Below, piece by piece: positions 31,358 to 40,427 of a stretch of 64,000 nucleotides of DNA. Below the pieces are notes generated by a model. It did not search any database and was not told the origin of the DNA. It saw nothing but the letters and a program-made list of their open reading frames with translations. Origin of the DNA: Piscinibacterium candidicorallinum (GTDB taxonomy: Bacteria > Pseudomonadota > Gammaproteobacteria > Burkholderiales > Burkholderiaceae_C). The stretch is taken from NCBI RefSeq assembly GCF_047549485.1, contig NZ_CP180191.1, forward strand, positions 2,418,001-2,482,000, in the 5' to 3' direction. The translations under genes were made by a program, and so were the position numbers. How positions within the stretch are numbered: the stretch's first letter is position 1; every line of letters begins with the position of its first letter.

Positions 31358-32230
31358 TCAAGCCACCGCTTCCGCCGCCTGCCGCGTCAGCAGCGCGAGC
31401 AGCTGGGCGATCTCGGTGCGCATCTCGCGGCGGTCGACGATCATGTCGATGGCGCCCTTCTCCAGCAGGAACTCGGCGCGCTGGAAGCCTTCGGGCAGCT
31501 TTTCGCGCACGGTCTGTTCGATCACGCGGGGGCCGGCAAAGCCGATCAGGGCCTTGGGCTCGGCAATCACCACGTCGCCCATGAAGGCGAAGCTGGCGGA
31601 CACGCCGCCCATCGTGGGGTCGGTCAGCACGCTGATGAAGGGCAGCTTCTTCTCGGCCAGCTTGGTGATCATGGCCGTGGTCTTGGCCATCTGCATCAGG
31701 GAGAGCAGGCCTTCCTGCATGCGGGCGCCGCCGGTGGCGGTGATGCAGATGAAGGGGGTCTTCTGTTCCAGCGCGGTCTGGGCGCCGCGGGCAAAGCGCT
31801 CGCCCACCACGGAGCCCATCGATCCGCCCATGAACTCGAACTCGAAGCAGGCCACCACCACCGGAATAGTGTGGATGGCGCCGCCCAGCACGACCATGGC
31901 GTCGGTCTCGCCGGTGGCGTCCATGGCTTCCTTGAGGCGATCCGGGTACTTCTTGCTGTCCTTGAACTTGAGGCTGTCGACCGGCATGACCTCCTGGCCG
32001 ATCTCGTAGCGGCCCTCGGCGTCCAGCAGGGCGTCCAGGCGCTCGCGGGCGCGGATGCGCAGGTGGTGGCTGCACTTGGGGCAGACGTGTTGGTTGGCCT
32101 GCAGGTCGGCGCTGTAGAGCACGGTTTCACAGCTGGGGCACTTGACCCAGAGACCTTCGGGCACGCTCTTGCGGGTGGCCGGGTCGGTCGTCTTGATGCG
32201 GGGGGGCAGGAGTTTGTCGATCCAGCTCAT
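31358..32230 (-). CDS. accD: Acetyl-CoA carboxylase carboxyltransferase beta subunit
   Basis: A 290-residue protein with the N-terminal C4 zinc ribbon (C31PSC34 and C50PKC53) and a crotonase-type carboxyltransferase domain (GGAIHTIPVVVACFEFEFMGGSMGSVVGERF, TATGGARMQEG, DPTMGGVSASFAFMGDVVIAEP, GFAGPRVIEQTV). With AccA it transfers carboxyl from biotin to acetyl-CoA, the first step of fatty-acid synthesis. It starts 25 bp after trpA, the conserved trp-accD linkage. Confidence 0.97.
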   Translation of the reverse strand: MSWIDKLLPPRIKTTDPATRKSVPEGLWVKCPSCETVLYSADLQANQHVCPKCSHHLRIRARERLDALLDAEGRYEIGQEVMPVDSLKFKDSKKYPDRLKEAMDATGETDAMVVLGGAIHTIPVVVACFEFEFMGGSMGSVVGERFARGAQTALEQKTPFICITATGGARMQEGLLSLMQMAKTTAMITKLAEKKLPFISVLTDPTMGGVSASFAFMGDVVIAEPKALIGFAGPRVIEQTVREKLPEGFQRAEFLLEKGAIDMIVDRREMRTEIAQLLALLTRQAAEAVA

Positions 32231-32255
32231 TGGGTTGGTTGGGCTCGGTTAGAGC

Positions 32256-33098
32256 TCAGACTCCAGAATCAAGCGAAGCGCGAATCGTAGCCAAGAACGC
32301 CTCCGCTGCGGCGATTGCATCCGATGCACGCGCTGCACCGCCCGCCTCTTCCATGAGCTGGATGATGCGGCTGCCGATGACCACCGCGTCTGCCGTGCGC
32401 GCCACGGCCCGGGCGCTTTCAGCGTCGCGGATGCCAAAGCCCACGCCCACCGGTACGCGTGCCTTTGCCTGAATTTCCGGCAATTTGCCAGCCACTTGCT
32501 GGGCGTTGAGCGTGGATGCACCCGTCACGCCGGTCAGCGAAACGTAATAGATATAGCCGCGCGCCTTGGCCACCACGGCCGCAATACGGTCTGCGGTGGA
32601 GGTGGGCGCGAGCAGGAAGATGGGGGCCAGACCGGCTGCGGTGAGCGTGGCGGCGTAGTCGTCGGCCTCCTCGGGCGGGTAATCCACCACCAGCACGCCG
32701 TCCACACCGGCCTCACGCGCCGCGGCAGCAAAGGCGCTCAAGCCCATGCGCTCGATGGGGTTGGCGTAGCCCATCAGCACGACGGGCGTGGCGCCGCCCT
32801 CGGCGCGGAACTGCGCCACCCAGGCCAGCACCTGTTTCAGACCAACGCCCCTGGCCAGCGCACGCTCACTGGAGCGCTGAATCACCGGGCCGTCGGCCAT
32901 GGGGTCCGAGAAGGGCACACCGAGCTCGATCACGTCGGCCCCGGCGCGGGCCAGGGTGTGCAGCAGCGGCACGGTGGATTCGGGCGCCGGATCGCCTGCG
33001 GTGAAGAACGGAATCAGGCCCTTGCGGCCGGCGGCCTTGAGCGCGGCAAAGCGCGCGTCGATGCGCTGAATCCCCGAAAGAGCAACAGTCTCAGTCAT
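32256..33098 (-). CDS. trpA: Tryptophan synthase alpha subunit
   Basis: A 280-residue TIM-barrel protein from ATG 33098. It has the catalytic Glu region VIELGVPFSDPMADGPVIQ, then YANPIERMG, DYPPEEAD, YYVSLTGVTGAS and GFGIRDAESA. It cleaves indole-3-glycerol phosphate and channels indole to TrpB. The ribosome site is poor. The frame reads 39 codons further upstream into a dispersed repeat, so the conserved start is used. The 144-bp gap to trpB is unusually long for these normally coupled genes. Confidence 0.95.
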   Translation of the reverse strand: MTETVALSGIQRIDARFAALKAAGRKGLIPFFTAGDPAPESTVPLLHTLARAGADVIELGVPFSDPMADGPVIQRSSERALARGVGLKQVLAWVAQFRAEGGATPVVLMGYANPIERMGLSAFAAAAREAGVDGVLVVDYPPEEADDYAATLTAAGLAPIFLLAPTSTADRIAAVVAKARGYIYYVSLTGVTGASTLNAQQVAGKLPEIQAKARVPVGVGFGIRDAESARAVARTADAVVIGSRIIQLMEEAGGAARASDAIAAAEAFLATIRASLDSGV

Positions 33099-33242
33099 TT
33101 TTGGCCGAATTTGAATGTATATATCGAGATCAATCGCCACTTCCCGCTTTTTGGGCACGGTAAATGGCCGACTAATGAGTTCTGAAAAATACGTCCGAAA
33201 TTGATTCATTAACACTTGGACGTACGGCGCGACTGCAGCGGC
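33099..33242. repeat. Dispersed intergenic repeat, copy 3, inserted between trpB and trpA
   Basis: This 144-bp AT-rich gap carries CGTCCGAAATTGA (33192-33204), identical to copy 1, plus GCCACTTCCCGC and GGCCGACTA segments that align with copies 1 and 4. trpB and trpA usually overlap or abut, so the element has probably been inserted within the operon. Confidence 0.6.
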
Positions 33243-34481
33243 TCAGAATTTCAGCCCGCCGCGCTCGGCCACGGTGTGCATGTCCTTGTCGCCCCGGCCG
33301 GACAGGTTCACCAGGATGATCTTGTCCTTCGGTAGCGTGGCAGCCAGCTTGCAGGCGTAGGCCACGGCATGGCTGGATTCCAGCGCGGGGATGATGCCTT
33401 CCTTGCGGCAGCAGTCATGGAAAGCGGCCAGGGCTTCGTCGTCCGTGACGCCCACGTACTCGGCGCGGTGCGAGTCCTTCAGCCAGGCATGCTCTGGCCC
33501 GACGCCGGGGTAGTCCAGACCGGCGGAAACCGAGTGCGTCTCGATGATCTGGCCGTTGTCGTCCTGCAGCAGATAGGTGCGGTTCCCGTGCAGCACGCCC
33601 GGCGAGCCGGCCGAGAGCGACGCGGCGTGCTTGCCGCTGGCAATGCCCTCGCCGGCCGCCTCGCAGCCCACGAGCTTGACCTGCGGGTACTTCAGATAGG
33701 GGTAGAAGATGCCCATGGCATTGCTGCCGCCGCCCACGCAGGCCAGCACGTAGTCGGGCTGGCGGCCGGCGAATTCGGGCATCTGCGTGATGCACTCCTC
33801 GCCGATTACGCTCTGGAAGTCGCGCACCAGCATCGGGTAGGGGTGCGGGCCGGCCACGGTGCCGATGATGTAGAAGGTACCGGCCACGTTGGTGACCCAG
33901 TCGCGCATGGCTTCGTTGAGCGCGTCCTTCAGGGTCTTGCTGCCGGAGCTGACCGGGCGCACCTCGGCGCCGAGCAGCTTCATCCGGTAGACGTTCTGCG
34001 CCTGGCGGCGCACGTCCTCCTCGCCCATGTAGACCACGCACTGCAGGCCGTAGCGCGCCGCGATGGTGGCGGTAGCCACGCCGTGCTGGCCGGCGCCGGT
34101 CTCGGCAATCACGCGTGGCTTGCCCATGCGGCGGGCGAGCATGGCCTGGCCGATCACGTTGTTGATCTTGTGCGCGCCGGTGTGGTTGAGGTCCTCACGC
34201 TTGAACCAGATCTGCGCGCCGCCGGCGTCTTCGGTCAGGCGGCGGGCAAAGTAGACCGGGCTGGGGCGGCCCACGAAGTGGGCGAGCTCATTGTGGAATT
34301 CGGCCAGGAACTCGGGGTCGTGCTGGTACTTCGCATAGGCCTGCTTGAGTTCCTCGAGCGCGTGCATCAAGGTTTCGGCCACGAAGATGCCGCCGTAGGG
34401 GCCGAAGTGGCCGCGGGCATCGGGGAAGTTGTATTCACCCTGATCGGGGGCGGAGCCGGGAGGCAGATCGTTGGGTTTCAT
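33243..34481 (-). CDS. trpB: Tryptophan synthase beta subunit
   Basis: A 412-residue PLP enzyme: GHFGPYGGIFVAETLMHAL, PLP lysine in HTGAHKINNVIGQAML, AETGAGQHGVATA, GGGSNAMGIFY and NLSGRGDKDM. It joins indole and serine to tryptophan. A strong ribosome site (AAGGAGG) precedes ATG. It starts 22 bp after trpF. Length is normal. Confidence 0.97.
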   Translation of the reverse strand: MKPNDLPPGSAPDQGEYNFPDARGHFGPYGGIFVAETLMHALEELKQAYAKYQHDPEFLAEFHNELAHFVGRPSPVYFARRLTEDAGGAQIWFKREDLNHTGAHKINNVIGQAMLARRMGKPRVIAETGAGQHGVATATIAARYGLQCVVYMGEEDVRRQAQNVYRMKLLGAEVRPVSSGSKTLKDALNEAMRDWVTNVAGTFYIIGTVAGPHPYPMLVRDFQSVIGEECITQMPEFAGRQPDYVLACVGGGSNAMGIFYPYLKYPQVKLVGCEAAGEGIASGKHAASLSAGSPGVLHGNRTYLLQDDNGQIIETHSVSAGLDYPGVGPEHAWLKDSHRAEYVGVTDDEALAAFHDCCRKEGIIPALESSHAVAYACKLAATLPKDKIILVNLSGRGDKDMHTVAERGGLKF

Positions 34482-34503
34482 GGTGAAACCTCCTTCGCAT
34501 TCA

Positions 34504-35250
34504 TCAGATTGATGAGCGCGTGTCCGCTTTGTTCACTTGGTCAACAAAGGCGCGGATGCGCGCCGGGTCCTTGAGGCCCTTCTTCGGCTTGCCGTCTGCG
34601 TCGAGCGCTTCCACACCGGAAGACACATCGACCGCGAACAGCCGCCCTGTGGGCCGCAGCAGCTCAATGGCACCAGCGACGTTTTGCGCGCTCAACCCAC
34701 CACTCAAAACGAGCGGAGGAGCGCTGTCGGGGTTGGCGTTGAGACGAGCCGCGCATTGATGAAGGATCTGCCAGTCAAAGGGGGTGCCGCTGCCGCCGTG
34801 GCCGGCCGACGCGGTGTCGAACAGCCAGGCGCTGGCGCCCCGGAAAGCTTGCACAGAGTGTAGCAACGCGTCTGCGCTGGCACCCTCTGCACTGCCCTGC
34901 CCCACGCCGAATGCACGCATCCAGGGGCGATTCGCCGCAACTGCAGCCAGCTCGCATTGCGCAGCGCGCTCGCCGCCATGGCACTGAATCATCTGCACGC
35001 CGCTGGCCTGCACGGCGCGGGCCACCTCCAGCGGTTGGGCCTGTACGAACAACCCCACGGTCTGCACAAAGGCCGGCACGCAGCGCACGATTTCTGCAGC
35101 CGCCGCGGGCTCGATGTAGCGCGCACTGCCTGGCCAGAACACGAAGCCCAGGGCGTCGGCACCGGCATCCACTGCGGCGCGCGCGTCCTCCCAGCGGGTG
35201 ATGCCGCAGATCTTGATGCGGGTACGGGCTGCAGGCGTGGCAGTGCTCAT
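34504..35250 (-). CDS. trpF: Phosphoribosylanthranilate isomerase
   Basis: A 248-residue TIM barrel: RIKICGITRWEDARAAVDAGADALGFVFWPGSARYI (catalytic Cys), QCHGGE, WLFDTASAGHGGSGTPFDW (catalytic Asp) and LSGGLSAQNVAGAI, ending SSGVEALDADGKPKKGLKDPARIRAFVDQV. It isomerises PRA to CdRP. It is some 40 residues longer than many TrpF proteins, with insertions around residues 85-125 and the tail. It is in a truA-trpF-trpB-trpA-accD run. Confidence 0.95.
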   Translation of the reverse strand: MSTATPAARTRIKICGITRWEDARAAVDAGADALGFVFWPGSARYIEPAAAAEIVRCVPAFVQTVGLFVQAQPLEVARAVQASGVQMIQCHGGERAAQCELAAVAANRPWMRAFGVGQGSAEGASADALLHSVQAFRGASAWLFDTASAGHGGSGTPFDWQILHQCAARLNANPDSAPPLVLSGGLSAQNVAGAIELLRPTGRLFAVDVSSGVEALDADGKPKKGLKDPARIRAFVDQVNKADTRSSI

Positions 35251-35281
35251 GTGCTGGATTGTTTCACGCTAGCAGCGCCTC

Positions 35282-36097
35282 TCAGGCCAGGTGCGCGAAC
35301 CAAGGCGCGGGGTCGGCCGCATCCGGCACCCCGAACACCTCCGGATAGTGCACGCCCGTGAGATACAGACCCTCGGCCGCAAAGGTGGGCGCCGCCTGCG
35401 CGCGGCTGCGGCTGCCCAGCACCTGCGCCAGCTGCCCTTCCGGCCAGCGCCCCTGCCCCACGTAAACGAGGCAGCCGACGATGTTGCGCACCATGTGATG
35501 CAGAAAGGCATTGGCACGCACGCGCACCAGCACAAACTTGCCGTGGCGCCGCACCTTGATGAAGTGCAGCAGCTTCACGGGCGACTTGGCCTGACATTCC
35601 GCCGCGCGAAAGGCGCTGAAGTCGTGTTCACCCGGCAGACATTGCGCAGCGCGATGCATGGCAGCGGCATCCAGCGGCCGGAAGCTCCAGCCCACCAGCG
35701 GCGCCAGCTGCGAGGGCCGCACCGGATCGTCCTGGATCACATACACATACTCACGCCACTGAGCGGCAAAGCGGGCGTGGAACTCATCGCTCACCGGCTG
35801 CGCCCAGTGCACAGCAATCGTGGGCGGCAGGAAGGTGTTGAGCCCGCGCACCCAGCTGGCGGGGTCGCGCTGCACGGGGCTGTCGAAATGCAGCACCTGC
35901 GCCGTGGCATGCACGCTGGCGTCTGTGCGTCCGGCGCAGACGGTCGGCCAGCGCGGCGCGTCGGCCTGCACATGCGGCGCACCAATGAAACGCGCCAGTG
36001 CCGCCTCGAAGGCGTCCTGCACGCCCAGGCCACTGGGCTGTGACTGCCAACCCTGGAAGTCTGCGCCCTGATAGCTGATGCCGAGTGCGATTCGCAT
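35282..36097 (-). CDS. truA: tRNA pseudouridine(38-40) synthase
   Basis: A 271-residue protein from ATG 36097 (MRIALGISYQGADFQGWQSQ). The catalytic aspartate is in CAGRTDASVHATAQVLHF, followed by WREYVYVI and NAFLHHMVRNIVGCLVYVGQG. It modifies U38-U40 in tRNA anticodon arms. It begins the truA-trp unit just after the fimV terminator. Confidence 0.96.
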   Translation of the reverse strand: MRIALGISYQGADFQGWQSQPSGLGVQDAFEAALARFIGAPHVQADAPRWPTVCAGRTDASVHATAQVLHFDSPVQRDPASWVRGLNTFLPPTIAVHWAQPVSDEFHARFAAQWREYVYVIQDDPVRPSQLAPLVGWSFRPLDAAAMHRAAQCLPGEHDFSAFRAAECQAKSPVKLLHFIKVRRHGKFVLVRVRANAFLHHMVRNIVGCLVYVGQGRWPEGQLAQVLGSRSRAQAAPTFAAEGLYLTGVHYPEVFGVPDAADPAPWFAHLA

Positions 36098-36127
36098 GAG
36101 GATGAGGATGCCGCGGGCAGTGCCGAA

Positions 36128-36158
36128 AAGCAAAACGCCCGGCGAACCGGGCGCTTTG
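36128..36158 (-). terminator. Terminator after fimV
   Basis: On the minus strand GCGCCCGG, TTCG loop, CCGGGCGT, TTTGCTTTTC. The stable UUCG-type loop and T-rich tail make a good rho-independent terminator 19 bp after the fimV stop. Confidence 0.8.
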
Positions 36159-36176
36159 TTCAGGCGGGCAAGATGA

Positions 36177-38933
36177 TCAGCTCAAACGCGAGAGCAGTTC
36201 GCGGGCCTGGGCTTGCTGGTCGGCCGAGCCGATGCTGATCACTTCGTTCAGGATCTCGCGTGCACCTTCGCTGTCGCCAATGGCGACATAGGCGGACGCC
36301 AGGCTGAGCTTGGTTGCAGCGTCATTGTCCGTGCCGGCTGGTGCCAGGGCAGGTGCTGCCGCCGGTGCAGGCATGTCGAGCGTCGGCAACGGCGCCGCAG
36401 CAGGCGCAGTCGCATCACCCAGGTCGAAGTCCAGAACCGCCGAGTCGCCCTCCAGCGGCGGCAAGTCCAGCGCGGCCGGCGGCGGGGGTGCCACCGTGGT
36501 CGCACCGCCGATATCGAAGTCGAGCCCGCTGCCCAGCACGTCGCGAGCCGACGACGGGGGCGAGGCTTCCGGCGGGAGGCCCGGCATGGTGGCGAGATTG
36601 AGATCGAGCGCGCCGAAGTTGGGGTCGGTTGCCGCGAAGGACGCGACAGGCTCAGCCTTGCTGCCCTTGTCGCTGTTCATGAAATCGCCAGCTGGATCGA
36701 GCGCCTTGAGCTGCTCGGGCATCGGCATCGTGCCACCTTCAAGCGCGGGCACGCCGAGATCAAAGTCCAATGAGTTCGGGTCCACGGTCGGGGTGGACAT
36801 CGTGGTAGGCGCAAAGCCCGCGGACGGATCGCCCAGATCGGGCAGCTTCACTTCCTGGGTGGCATTGCCGGTCACCAACGGCGCAGTGGTGTCGAAGGTG
36901 TCGAGCCGGTCAGCGCTCATTCCGACGGGCAGCGTGGCTTCCATGCCCTGGGCCTGGGCCATGGCGGCGCCCACGCGATAGAGCTCATTGCTGGGGTCGA
37001 GCGCGGCGCCCATCAGGGCCGCGCGCTTCCACTCGTCACCCATGCCATTGGTCTTGTCATGCAGGACCTTGGCCTCGTCACCAAAGCCGGCGACGTCCTT
37101 GCGGCCTGCGAGGATCTCAAGCAGCTTGAGGCGGGCGGTGTGTCGATCTGGCTGGGCGACGAGTGCCTCGCGCAGGATCTCCTCGGCCTGCTTGTCGCGG
37201 CCATAGGCGATGTAGACATCAGCCTCTGCGACCGGATCGACCTCGGAAGAGTCGAGCTGGCTGGACGCCGGCATGTAGTTGCTGTTGAAGACCGAGGAGG
37301 CATTGGTGGTGTCCACCGTGGCGCCGCCGGTTTCGCCGATGACCGAGTTGCCCGCGGCATTGGCCATCACGCTGTCTTCAAACTGCGCGGTCTCGCGGTT
37401 GCGGCGGCTGCGGATGGCCAACCAGCCAGCACCCAGCAGGACCAGACCACCCAGACCGGCCATGCCGACCCAATTCCCAAGGATGGAGTCCAGCAAGCTC
37501 GGCTCGGCGGGCGCCGGAGCGGGCGCAGGCTTCGCCACCGGTGCGGGTGCGGGTGCGGGTGCGGGTGCGGGTGCGGGCGCCGGGGCCGCCGCGGCAGGAG
37601 CGGGGGCAGGCGCAGGCGCGGCCGCTGCCTTCGCGGCTTCGGCAGCCTTCGCATCTGCTGCGGCCTTGGCATCCGCTGCGGCCTTGGCGTCGGCCGCAGC
37701 CTTCGCTGCAGCGGCAGCCTTGGCGTCTGCCGCCGCCTTCGCATCCGCAGCGGCCTTGGCGTCCGCAGCCTTTTTCGCTTCTTCGGCCTTCCGCTGGGCT
37801 TCGGCAGCCGCGGCGTTCTTGGCCTGCAGCTCCTTCATCGCCGCGTTGTTCTTTTCCAGTTGAGCAAGGCGCGCCTTCTCTTCGGCGATGGCCTTGTCCT
37901 TGGCGATCTTGTCGAGCTCGGCCTGCTTGGCAGCGCTCTGGCCGGCGCCCTTGGCGGTCGGCTCGGCCTTTTGAACCTTCAACTGATCGGCAGAGGGTGC
38001 AGCCTTGGACTTGTCTTCGACCTTGGGCACCACGGTGCCTGCGGCAGCCTGCTTGGGCGCAGAGGGAGCCGCGGCGGCCGGAGCCTTGGCCGCAGTGTCT
38101 GCCACGCGGTCACGGAAAGACGAGAAGTCGCTGGACTGGGCCACGACAATCTTGCGCGCCTCGCCCGGCGTGACGCTGGCTGCGTCCTGGGCTGAGGGCA
38201 CGCGCAGAACTGCGCCACTGCGCAGGCGGTTCATGTTGTCGCCGATGAACGCTTCCGGGTTGGCCCGATACAGGGCGACCAGCATCTGATCAAGATTGAC
38301 AGCGGGCGTGAGGTTTTCACGGGCAATCTTGCCCAGCGTGTCGCCGCGCTTGACGGTGTAGGTGCCTGAGGCGGGCTTGTCCGCGGCCGGTGCGGGTGCC
38401 GGAGCAGGTGCAGGTGCAGGCTTGCCACCCGGGGCCGGCGCGGGTGCCGCGGCTGCAGGTGCGGGGGCCGGCGCGGATGGACGCGTCGCTGCGGGCGGTG
38501 CAGCAACCGGCGCGGTTTCGACCGGTGCGAGACGCGTTCCGGGCGGATCAAGCAGCACGGTGTACTCGCGGACGAGTCGACCGGTTGCCCATGACAGTTC
38601 GACCAGAAGATCGAGGAAGGGCTCGTTGACCGGTTGCGCGGTCGTGATGCGGATCACGCTGCGACCGTCGGGCCGCTTCTCGATCGCAAAACGTGCGCTG
38701 GACAACGCGGCATTCGGCTCGATATTGGCGATTCGGAAGGCATCAGCCGACGCGAGCCGCGCTGCGAGCGAAGCTTCCTCATCCTTCGTGAGTGAGGTGA
38801 TTTCCACTTCGGCGCGCAATGGCTGACCGATGGCGGACTGCACGGTGAGCCGCCCCAGACCAGCTGCCCATGCGTCGACCGCGGTCGCGCTCAATACGGA
38901 AACCACTGCTGCGGCCAGAAGCCGCTTCTTCAT
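36177..38933 (-). CDS. fimV: FimV-type peptidoglycan-binding motility/polarity protein
   Basis: A 918-residue protein from ATG 38933. A signal peptide (MKKRLLAAAVVSVLSATAVDAWA) is followed by the FimV N-domain (GLGRLTVQSAIGQPLRAEVEI), a LysM domain (TYTVKRGDTLGKIARENL, near 190) and Ala/Lys coiled regions with AAADAK repeats. A Pro-Ala tract, a membrane helix (VGMAGLGGLVLLGAGWLAI), an acidic cytoplasmic region and the C-terminal FimV domain (TKLSLASAYVAIGDSEGAREILNEV) complete it. FimV organises type IV pilus assembly and polar signalling. A slippage-prone hexamer run lies at 37541-37576. Confidence 0.93.
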   Translation of the reverse strand: MKKRLLAAAVVSVLSATAVDAWAAGLGRLTVQSAIGQPLRAEVEITSLTKDEEASLAARLASADAFRIANIEPNAALSSARFAIEKRPDGRSVIRITTAQPVNEPFLDLLVELSWATGRLVREYTVLLDPPGTRLAPVETAPVAAPPAATRPSAPAPAPAAAAPAPAPGGKPAPAPAPAPAPAADKPASGTYTVKRGDTLGKIARENLTPAVNLDQMLVALYRANPEAFIGDNMNRLRSGAVLRVPSAQDAASVTPGEARKIVVAQSSDFSSFRDRVADTAAKAPAAAAPSAPKQAAAGTVVPKVEDKSKAAPSADQLKVQKAEPTAKGAGQSAAKQAELDKIAKDKAIAEEKARLAQLEKNNAAMKELQAKNAAAAEAQRKAEEAKKAADAKAAADAKAAADAKAAAAAKAAADAKAAADAKAAADAKAAEAAKAAAAPAPAPAPAAAAPAPAPAPAPAPAPAPVAKPAPAPAPAEPSLLDSILGNWVGMAGLGGLVLLGAGWLAIRSRRNRETAQFEDSVMANAAGNSVIGETGGATVDTTNASSVFNSNYMPASSQLDSSEVDPVAEADVYIAYGRDKQAEEILREALVAQPDRHTARLKLLEILAGRKDVAGFGDEAKVLHDKTNGMGDEWKRAALMGAALDPSNELYRVGAAMAQAQGMEATLPVGMSADRLDTFDTTAPLVTGNATQEVKLPDLGDPSAGFAPTTMSTPTVDPNSLDFDLGVPALEGGTMPMPEQLKALDPAGDFMNSDKGSKAEPVASFAATDPNFGALDLNLATMPGLPPEASPPSSARDVLGSGLDFDIGGATTVAPPPPAALDLPPLEGDSAVLDFDLGDATAPAAAPLPTLDMPAPAAAPALAPAGTDNDAATKLSLASAYVAIGDSEGAREILNEVISIGSADQQAQARELLSRLS
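37541..37576. repeat. Six-copy hexanucleotide microsatellite in fimV
   Basis: Six consecutive GTGCGG-type hexamers code Pro-Ala dipeptides on the minus strand. Gain or loss of units keeps the frame, so it changes linker length rather than switching the gene off. Confidence 0.8.
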
Positions 38934-39199
38934 GTGTGATGCCACAACCCACCCCGGGATGTCGTTCTTCTGGACTTTCAGCATAACTTCAAGGACTTAC
39001 GGCGGCAATCTTAAGTAGTCTCGCAAGACTTTCTCGACGCTTTGCCTAGTGTCCTGTTGCTTAATGCTGCACTACCTGTAGAGCCTACACCGAAGGGGTG
39101 TGAGCAAATGTTGCCGACCGGCAACGCTTGACGGCAAGTCAACAGTTCGCAAGAACCCGAACCGCCGCTCACCATGACGCGACGGTTCGAGACCCAACG
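38934..39199. other. Gap between asd and fimV
   Basis: This 266-bp region should carry the fimV promoter and the asd 3' end. It contains the palindrome GTTGCCG-AC-CGGCAAC (39110-39125) and a CGAACCG/CGGTTCG pair at about 39158-39190. No T-run terminator and no gene are seen. Confidence 0.45.
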
Positions 39200-40324
39200 T
39201 CATGCCAGCAGCAGACGCAGCATACGGCGCAGCGGCTCGGCCGCGCCCCAGAGCAGCTGGTCACCGATCGTGAACGCGCCGAGATACTGCGGCCCCATGG
39301 CCAGCTTGCGCAGGCGACCGACCGGTATTGTCAGGGTCCCGGTGACCGCCACCGGGGTCAGATCCACGATGCTGGCTTCGCGCGTATTGGGCACAACCTT
39401 CGCCCAGGGGTTGCTGTCGCGGATCATGCTTTCGATTTCGTCCACCGGCACGTCGCGCGTGAGCTTGAGGGTGAGCGCCTGGCTGTGGCAGCGCATGGCC
39501 CCGATGCGCACGCACAGGCCGTCGATCGGAATCTGCTCATTGCCGGTGCGACCCAGGATCTTGTTGGTTTCCGCCCCGCCCTTCCACTCCTCGCGGGACA
39601 TGCCATTACCCAGATCCTTATCGATCCAGGGAATCAGGCTGCCTCCCAGCGGCACGCCGAAGTTGGCCTTCTCCGCATCGCTGAAGCTGCGCTGCTTTGC
39701 GATGACCTTGCGGTCGATCTCCAGAATCGCGCTTGCCGGGTCATCAAGCAGGCTCTTCACTTCGGCATTGAGCGTGCCGTACTGCGTGAGCAGCTCGCGC
39801 ATGTGCTGTGCGCCGCCGCCGCTGGCCGCCTGGTAGGTCATGGAGGTCATCCATTCCACCAGCCCGGCATTGAACAGGGCACCCAGGCCCATGAGCATGC
39901 AGCTCACGGTGCAGTTGCCGCCGATCCAGTTCCGGCCACCTGCAGCCATGGCGCGCTTGATGACGTCCATGTTGACCGGGTCGAGGATGATCACGGCGTC
40001 ATCCTTCATACGCAGGGTCGAAGCGGCGTCAATCCAGTGCCCGCTCCAGCCGGCGGCCCGCAGCTTCTCGAACACCTCGGTCGTGTAGTCGCCGCCCTGG
40101 CAGGTGATGATGATGTCCAGCTTCTTCAGTGCCTCGATGTCATAGGCATTCTGAAGACGCGTTTCGACGGTGGTGGCCGGTGCAAACTTCGGTGCGTCGC
40201 CACCGGCGCTGCTGGTAGAAAAGAACACCGGCTCGAAATGGGCGAAGTCGCCCTCTTCCTGCATGCGCTGCATCAGCACCGAACCCACCATGCCGCGCCA
40301 ACCGATCAGGCCTACCTTCTTCAT
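39200..40324 (-). CDS. asd: Aspartate-semialdehyde dehydrogenase
   Basis: A 374-residue enzyme starting MKKVGLIGWRGMVGSVLMQR. The catalytic cysteine is in WIGGNCTVSCMLMGLGAL, followed by YQAASGGGAQHMREL and CVRIGAMRCHSQALTLKL. It reduces aspartyl phosphate in the Lys/Met/Thr/diaminopimelate pathway. AGGAAGGGG precedes two adjacent ATG codons (40327 and 40324); the second has better spacing. It follows leuB after a strong terminator. Confidence 0.96.
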   Translation of the reverse strand: MKKVGLIGWRGMVGSVLMQRMQEEGDFAHFEPVFFSTSSAGGDAPKFAPATTVETRLQNAYDIEALKKLDIIITCQGGDYTTEVFEKLRAAGWSGHWIDAASTLRMKDDAVIILDPVNMDVIKRAMAAGGRNWIGGNCTVSCMLMGLGALFNAGLVEWMTSMTYQAASGGGAQHMRELLTQYGTLNAEVKSLLDDPASAILEIDRKVIAKQRSFSDAEKANFGVPLGGSLIPWIDKDLGNGMSREEWKGGAETNKILGRTGNEQIPIDGLCVRIGAMRCHSQALTLKLTRDVPVDEIESMIRDSNPWAKVVPNTREASIVDLTPVAVTGTLTIPVGRLRKLAMGPQYLGAFTIGDQLLWGAAEPLRRMLRLLLA

Positions 40325-40364
40325 CATCTACCCCTTCCTCTCAAATCAGCTCCAGAAATGAAAA

Positions 40365-40406
40365 CTCCCCCATCCGCAGCCCGCTTGTGGGCTCGATGGA
40401 GGAGTC
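40365..40406 (-). terminator. Terminator after leuB
   Basis: ACTCCTCCATC pairs with GATGGGGGAGT (one mismatch), with an inner GCCC/GGGC pair, and is followed on the minus strand by TTTCATTT. It ends the leuCDB transcript before asd. Confidence 0.8.
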
Positions 40407-40427
40407 ACAAGAGGGCCGCCTGAGGTT

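Noticed and set aside
37620..37780. Ala/Lys-coding repeats in fimV as a possible DNA repeat element
   Set aside because: They are imperfect codon-level repeats of a coiled region (AAADAK), normal for FimV, not a mobile or regulatory repeat.
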